From contig NZ_JAUSAR010000116.1 of the NCBI RefSeq assembly GCF_030652515.1, positions 1 through 64,000 on the forward strand: a stretch of DNA of 64,000 nt. Reading direction: 5' to 3'. The stretch comes from Aquabacterium sp. Its GTDB lineage: Bacteria > Pseudomonadota > Gammaproteobacteria > Burkholderiales > Burkholderiaceae_C. The stretch's first letter is position 1; the number at the start of each line of letters is the position of its first letter. The notes beneath the pieces were generated by a model, which was given only the letters and a program-made list of their open reading frames with translations, did not search any database and had not been told where the DNA came from. This document shows, in pieces, positions 61,083 to 64,000 of the stretch. Made by a program: the position numbers and the translations under genes.

Positions 61083-62669
61083 ATGCCCCCTGTAGCTGAG
61101 CACGACGCCCTGCCCACTGGCACACGCCTTGGCGAGTTCGAGATCGAACGCGTGCTCGGCGTGGGCGGTTTTGGCATCGTGTACCTGGCTTTTGACCACG
61201 CGCTGGAGCGCCAGGTCGCCATCAAGGAATACATGCCGGTGGCCTTGGCCGCCCGCGGGCAAGGCCTGGGCGTGAGCCTGCGCGCCGCCAGCCATGCCGA
61301 AACTTTCGCCCTGGGATTGCGCTCGTTCATCAACGAAGCGCGCCTGCTGGCGCGTTTCGACCATCCTGCACTGGTGAAGGTCTACCGCTTCTGGGAGGAG
61401 CACGGCACCGCCTACATGGTGATGCCTTACTACCGTGGCCAGACGGTGCAGAATGCCCGCCGCGAGATGACGGTGCCGCCGGATGAGACCTGGTTGCGAC
61501 AAGTCATCGAACCCGTGCTGGGCGCGTTGGACTGCCTGCACCGCGAGCAAGTCTTCCACCGCGACATCGCGCCCGACAACATCCTTTTGCTGGACGATGT
61601 GGAGGAAGGCGAAGGCCCGCGCCCGGTGCTGCTGGACCTGGGCGCGGCGCGCCACGTGATTGGCGACCACACCCAATCGCTGACCGCCATCCTCAAGCCC
61701 AGCTTCGCGCCCATCGAGCAATACGCCGAGACCGTGCAATTGCGCCAAGGCGCCTGGACCGACCTGTACGCCCTGGCCGCCGTGGTCCACTTCTGCATCA
61801 CCGGCCGACCACCCACGCCCGCCAGCGCGCGCGCCGTGCACGACGACCTGCCCGGCCTGACCCAGATGAGCGAAGGCCTGGCCAGTGGTTTTGACCGCCA
61901 CTACAGCAGCAGTTTCGCCAACGCCATCGACCACGCGCTGGCGGTGCGGCCTCAAGACCGTCCTGATTCGGTGGCTGCATGGCGCCAGGAGTTGTCGGGC
62001 ATCGTCAACGTGGGCCAGCAGGGCCTGATCCAGGGTGATGGCTGGGTGCCGCGGACCGTGCTGGTTCGGCCCGCCGATGGCCAAAAGCCAGCAGGCCATG
62101 AAGCCGTGGAGGCTCGCGCCTACCTGACCACGATTCCGGCGGCGGGCGCCTTGCGGGCCTTGCCCAAGTGGCCGATCACGGTGGCCAAGGGCAAGAAGCC
62201 CGTCCTGCCGCCCGCCTCAGAGCCGACGTCTGTCAAGGTTGAGTCGATCCTGAACCGGCGCTGGGTCATGGGCATGGCTTTCGTGGTGGTGGTGGCGGCC
62301 TCCGGGCTGTGGGCGCAGCGCCAATCGACGCGCTCCCAGCCTCAAGACATGCTGACCGGCGCGGCCGCTGCCGCCAGTGTGGTCAGTGCCAAGGCCAGCG
62401 CTGCATCAGGCAAGTCGGCACCCGCCAAGGCGGTGAAAGGCGAGCCCGGCCTTGAGGACGATCAAACGGCCAGAACGCGCAAGCGCGCGGGCAGCAATGT
62501 GGGCGATGTGGCGGAGCCACTCAATCCCAGGCAGGCCTGCGGATCACGCACCTTCATCTCGCTGGCGATCTGCATGAAACGGCATTGTTCACGTCCCGCT
62601 TACGCAGGGCACGCCGAGTGCAAGCGCATGACCGAGCAGGAGCAGGGGCAACGGTCTGCGTTCCCCTGA
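61083..62669 (+). CDS. Membrane-anchored serine/threonine protein kinase
   Basis: 528 residues from ATG 61083. Glycine loop LGVGGFGIVY, Lys48 in VAIKEYMP, catalytic loop HRDIAPDN (159-166) and metal site DLGAAR (185-190, DLG in place of DFG). KPSFAPIEQYAE follows in the activation loop. A membrane helix near 393-413 (WVMGMAFVVVVAASGLWAQ) separates the kinase from a short tail with four Cys (CGSRTFISLAICMKRHC, HAECKRM), likely disulphide-bonded outside. Substrates unknown. Convergent with the exonuclease gene (6 bp). Confidence 0.9.
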   Translation: MPPVAEHDALPTGTRLGEFEIERVLGVGGFGIVYLAFDHALERQVAIKEYMPVALAARGQGLGVSLRAASHAETFALGLRSFINEARLLARFDHPALVKVYRFWEEHGTAYMVMPYYRGQTVQNARREMTVPPDETWLRQVIEPVLGALDCLHREQVFHRDIAPDNILLLDDVEEGEGPRPVLLDLGAARHVIGDHTQSLTAILKPSFAPIEQYAETVQLRQGAWTDLYALAAVVHFCITGRPPTPASARAVHDDLPGLTQMSEGLASGFDRHYSSSFANAIDHALAVRPQDRPDSVAAWRQELSGIVNVGQQGLIQGDGWVPRTVLVRPADGQKPAGHEAVEARAYLTTIPAAGALRALPKWPITVAKGKKPVLPPASEPTSVKVESILNRRWVMGMAFVVVVAASGLWAQRQSTRSQPQDMLTGAAAAASVVSAKASAASGKSAPAKAVKGEPGLEDDQTARTRKRAGSNVGDVAEPLNPRQACGSRTFISLAICMKRHCSRPAYAGHAECKRMTEQEQGQRSAFP

Positions 62670-62675
62670 GCCGGA

Positions 62676-63206
62676 TCAAGCCACGGCGGCTTGCTGCTTC
62701 AAGGCCTTCAAGGTGGATTGCAGCAGGCGCGCGTCCGAGCTGGCGCGGTGCCGCTGAAGGATCATGCCCAGCGCCACCTGCCGCTTCAATTCGTGCCAAG
62801 AGGCGGCTTCGCTTTCCGACAGCAGGGCGCGCAGGTTCTCCAGCTTGAAGTGCGGTGTGCGGTTGGCGGCGTCATACAGGCGGTTCAGCCAGGTGTAGTC
62901 GTGGGCCCAGGCGTCCGAGTAGACGACCATGCCTTCCAGCCAGTCGTTCAAGGCGTCGGCCACCTCCAGGGCCGAACGGCCATGGCGTTCCAGGTTGTCC
63001 CGGGTGATGTGGTGGACATCTGCCGCGCTGGGGTCCCAGTGTTGCCACTCGGGCTCGGGCTTGACCAGGCTGCACCAGGAGCTGCCGTCGGGCATCACGA
63101 TGCCCACTTCAATCGGGTAGCTGCCCAGGCCGAACCCCGACGCCTCGATGTCAAGGATCGGAGGGGGGTAGTCAAGGGACGAATAGGTAGGCATGAACGA
63201 CGACAT
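62676..63206 (-). CDS. DEDDh 3'-5' exonuclease-like protein (DnaQ fold)
   Basis: 176 residues from ATG 63206, with AGGG six bases upstream; ATG 63194 is an alternative. ExoI LDIEASGFG (Asp/Glu), ExoII with Asp in SDAWAHDYTWL, and ExoIII His and Asp in HRASSDARLL match the DEDDh exonuclease family (RNase T/DnaQ-like). The protein has a compact single domain. It may process short RNA or DNA; the exact substrate is unknown. It starts 49 bp from the end of the GNAT gene on the same strand. Confidence 0.82.
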   Translation of the reverse strand: MSSFMPTYSSLDYPPPILDIEASGFGLGSYPIEVGIVMPDGSSWCSLVKPEPEWQHWDPSAADVHHITRDNLERHGRSALEVADALNDWLEGMVVYSDAWAHDYTWLNRLYDAANRTPHFKLENLRALLSESEAASWHELKRQVALGMILQRHRASSDARLLQSTLKALKQQAAVA

Positions 63207-63255
63207 CTGGACCCTGGCGTTTATTGGGTTATTCAGACCCTAGTCTCTCACTCGT

Positions 63256-64000
63256 TTAATCGGGTGCATCCAAGGGTTTGAACGGTTTTCGGTCATCCAA
63301 TTCATCGATGTAGTGCTGAATTTGGCAACCTTCACGATGCAAAAAATCAGCCACGGCCTGTTTGAAGCCTGGGTGGGCCAACCAGTGCACCGACTGCGTG
63401 GGCGTACCCAGCAGGCCCCGTGCCAGCTTGTGCTCGCCTTGGGCGCCACCCTCGAAACGCTGGTAGCCCTTGGCGATGCACCAGGCCATGGGTTGGTAAT
63501 AGCAAGCCTCGAAATGCAGGCAGGACACGGTGCTCAGCGCGCCCCAGTAGCGACCGTACGCCAGACCCAGTTCGGTGTCCACCGCCAGCAGCGCGCAGGC
63601 CATGCGCTCGCCCTCGCGGCTGGCCACGAACAGCACCCAGTCCTGGGGGCGTGACTGGCTGGCCAGGCGCCAGAACTCACGGCTCAGGTAAGGCTGTTGT
63701 CCGTGCTGCCAATAAGTCTGCGTGTAGCAGCGGTGAAAGAAATCCCAATCGCCCTGCAGGATCTGTGCGCCTTCCAGCACCTCGAAGCTCACCCCGGCAT
63801 CGCGCACCTTGCGCCGCTCCTGGTGAATCTTCTTGCGCTTGTCCCGGTGCAGGCTGGCCAAGAAATCTTCGTAATCAAAGTAAGGATCGCCCTGGCGGTT
63901 TTGCCAATGGAACTGCACGCCATGGCGTTCCAGCCAGCCTTGTGCCTTGGCGGCCTTGGCCTCCTGGTCAGACACGAACAGGATGTGGGCCGATGACCAG
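63256..64000 (-). CDS. GNAT/FemAB-like acetyltransferase family protein (5' end outside window)
   Basis: The frame is open to the right edge, so the N-terminus is missing; about 248 codons are visible and the internal GTG at 63975 is not the true start. Visible text includes GVQFHWQNRQGDPYFDYEDFLASLHRDKRKKIHQERRKV, LAVDTELGLAYGRYWGALSTVSCLHFEACYYQPMAWCI, GAQGEHKLARGLLGTPTQSVHWLAHPGF. From memory this is the COG3146/PF04339 family, usually about 380-400 residues, with a GNAT or FemAB-like fold and unknown substrate. Downstream exonuclease gene follows after 49 bp. Confidence 0.86.
   Translation of the reverse strand, partial: WSSAHILFVSDQEAKAAKAQGWLERHGVQFHWQNRQGDPYFDYEDFLASLHRDKRKKIHQERRKVRDAGVSFEVLEGAQILQGDWDFFHRCYTQTYWQHGQQPYLSREFWRLASQSRPQDWVLFVASREGERMACALLAVDTELGLAYGRYWGALSTVSCLHFEACYYQPMAWCIAKGYQRFEGGAQGEHKLARGLLGTPTQSVHWLAHPGFKQAVADFLHREGCQIQHYIDELDDRKPFKPLDAPD

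Overview
This window looks like part of a GC-rich betaproteobacterial chromosome, most likely Burkholderiales. The evidence is an exosortase-A (XrtA/PEP-CTERM) type exopolysaccharide locus, a class I phaC-phaA-phaB operon, UbiC, and a lexA gene with a CTGT-N8-ACAG box. The species cannot be named from the sequence. I see no rRNA, tRNA, insertion sequence, prophage or CRISPR array. Both ends cut through genes.

Positions 1-24690 are a polysaccharide island. On the minus strand lie an initiating sugar-phosphate transferase (cut at the left edge), a deacetylase, an XrtA-locus ATPase fused to an epimerase-like domain, an outer-membrane barrel, a tyrosine autokinase, a chain-length regulator, an export lipoprotein and a flippase. 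Then come a pair of plus-strand genes (unknown protein plus GT2), a GT4, a ligase/polymerase and an acyltransferase, followed by a hexapeptide acetyltransferase, two Cys-anchored lipoproteins (one HzsA-like with a CxxCH haem site), a GT-C-like membrane protein and another GT4. The XrtA marker genes are here but the exosortase itself is not. A second small glycan group (GT2, AlgD-like dehydrogenase, GT4) sits at 48853-52198.

Positions 25116-33499 form a Lap-type adhesin secretion and release module: a TolC-like channel (LapE role) with an extra C-terminal NTF2-like domain, LapG protease, LapD c-di-GMP receptor, HlyD adaptor (LapC role) and type I ABC exporter (LapB role). The giant adhesin substrate is not in the window. 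lapB/lapC follow ubiC and a Nudix gene in one minus-strand run. pgeF diverges from ubiC only 9 bp away. phaCAB, lexA with its SOS box, and an asparaginase follow.

Positions 42023-44145 hold a secreted cupredoxin, a membrane-anchored truncated haemoglobin and a DUF3034-like protein. A MacA-MacB-outer-membrane-factor efflux operon (44236-48846) has a 30-bp palindrome just upstream and an unusual Q-loop substitution in MacB. The right part (52287-64000) carries a zinc/cation exporter, an ATP-grasp-like protein, a GST, an amine oxidase that appears to lack an internal segment, aminopeptidase P, type II NADH dehydrogenase, a diguanylate cyclase, a Ser/Thr kinase, a DEDDh exonuclease, and a GNAT/FemAB-like protein cut by the right edge.

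Taken together, the window is rich in surface and biofilm functions: exopolysaccharide, c-di-GMP-controlled adhesin retention, a cyclase that could feed c-di-GMP, and PHA storage. The less ordinary items are the ATPase-epimerase fusion with lost catalytic residues, the LapE NTF2 fusion, the haem/copper/DUF3034 trio, the HzsA-like lipoprotein and the uncharacterised protein coupled to the GT2.
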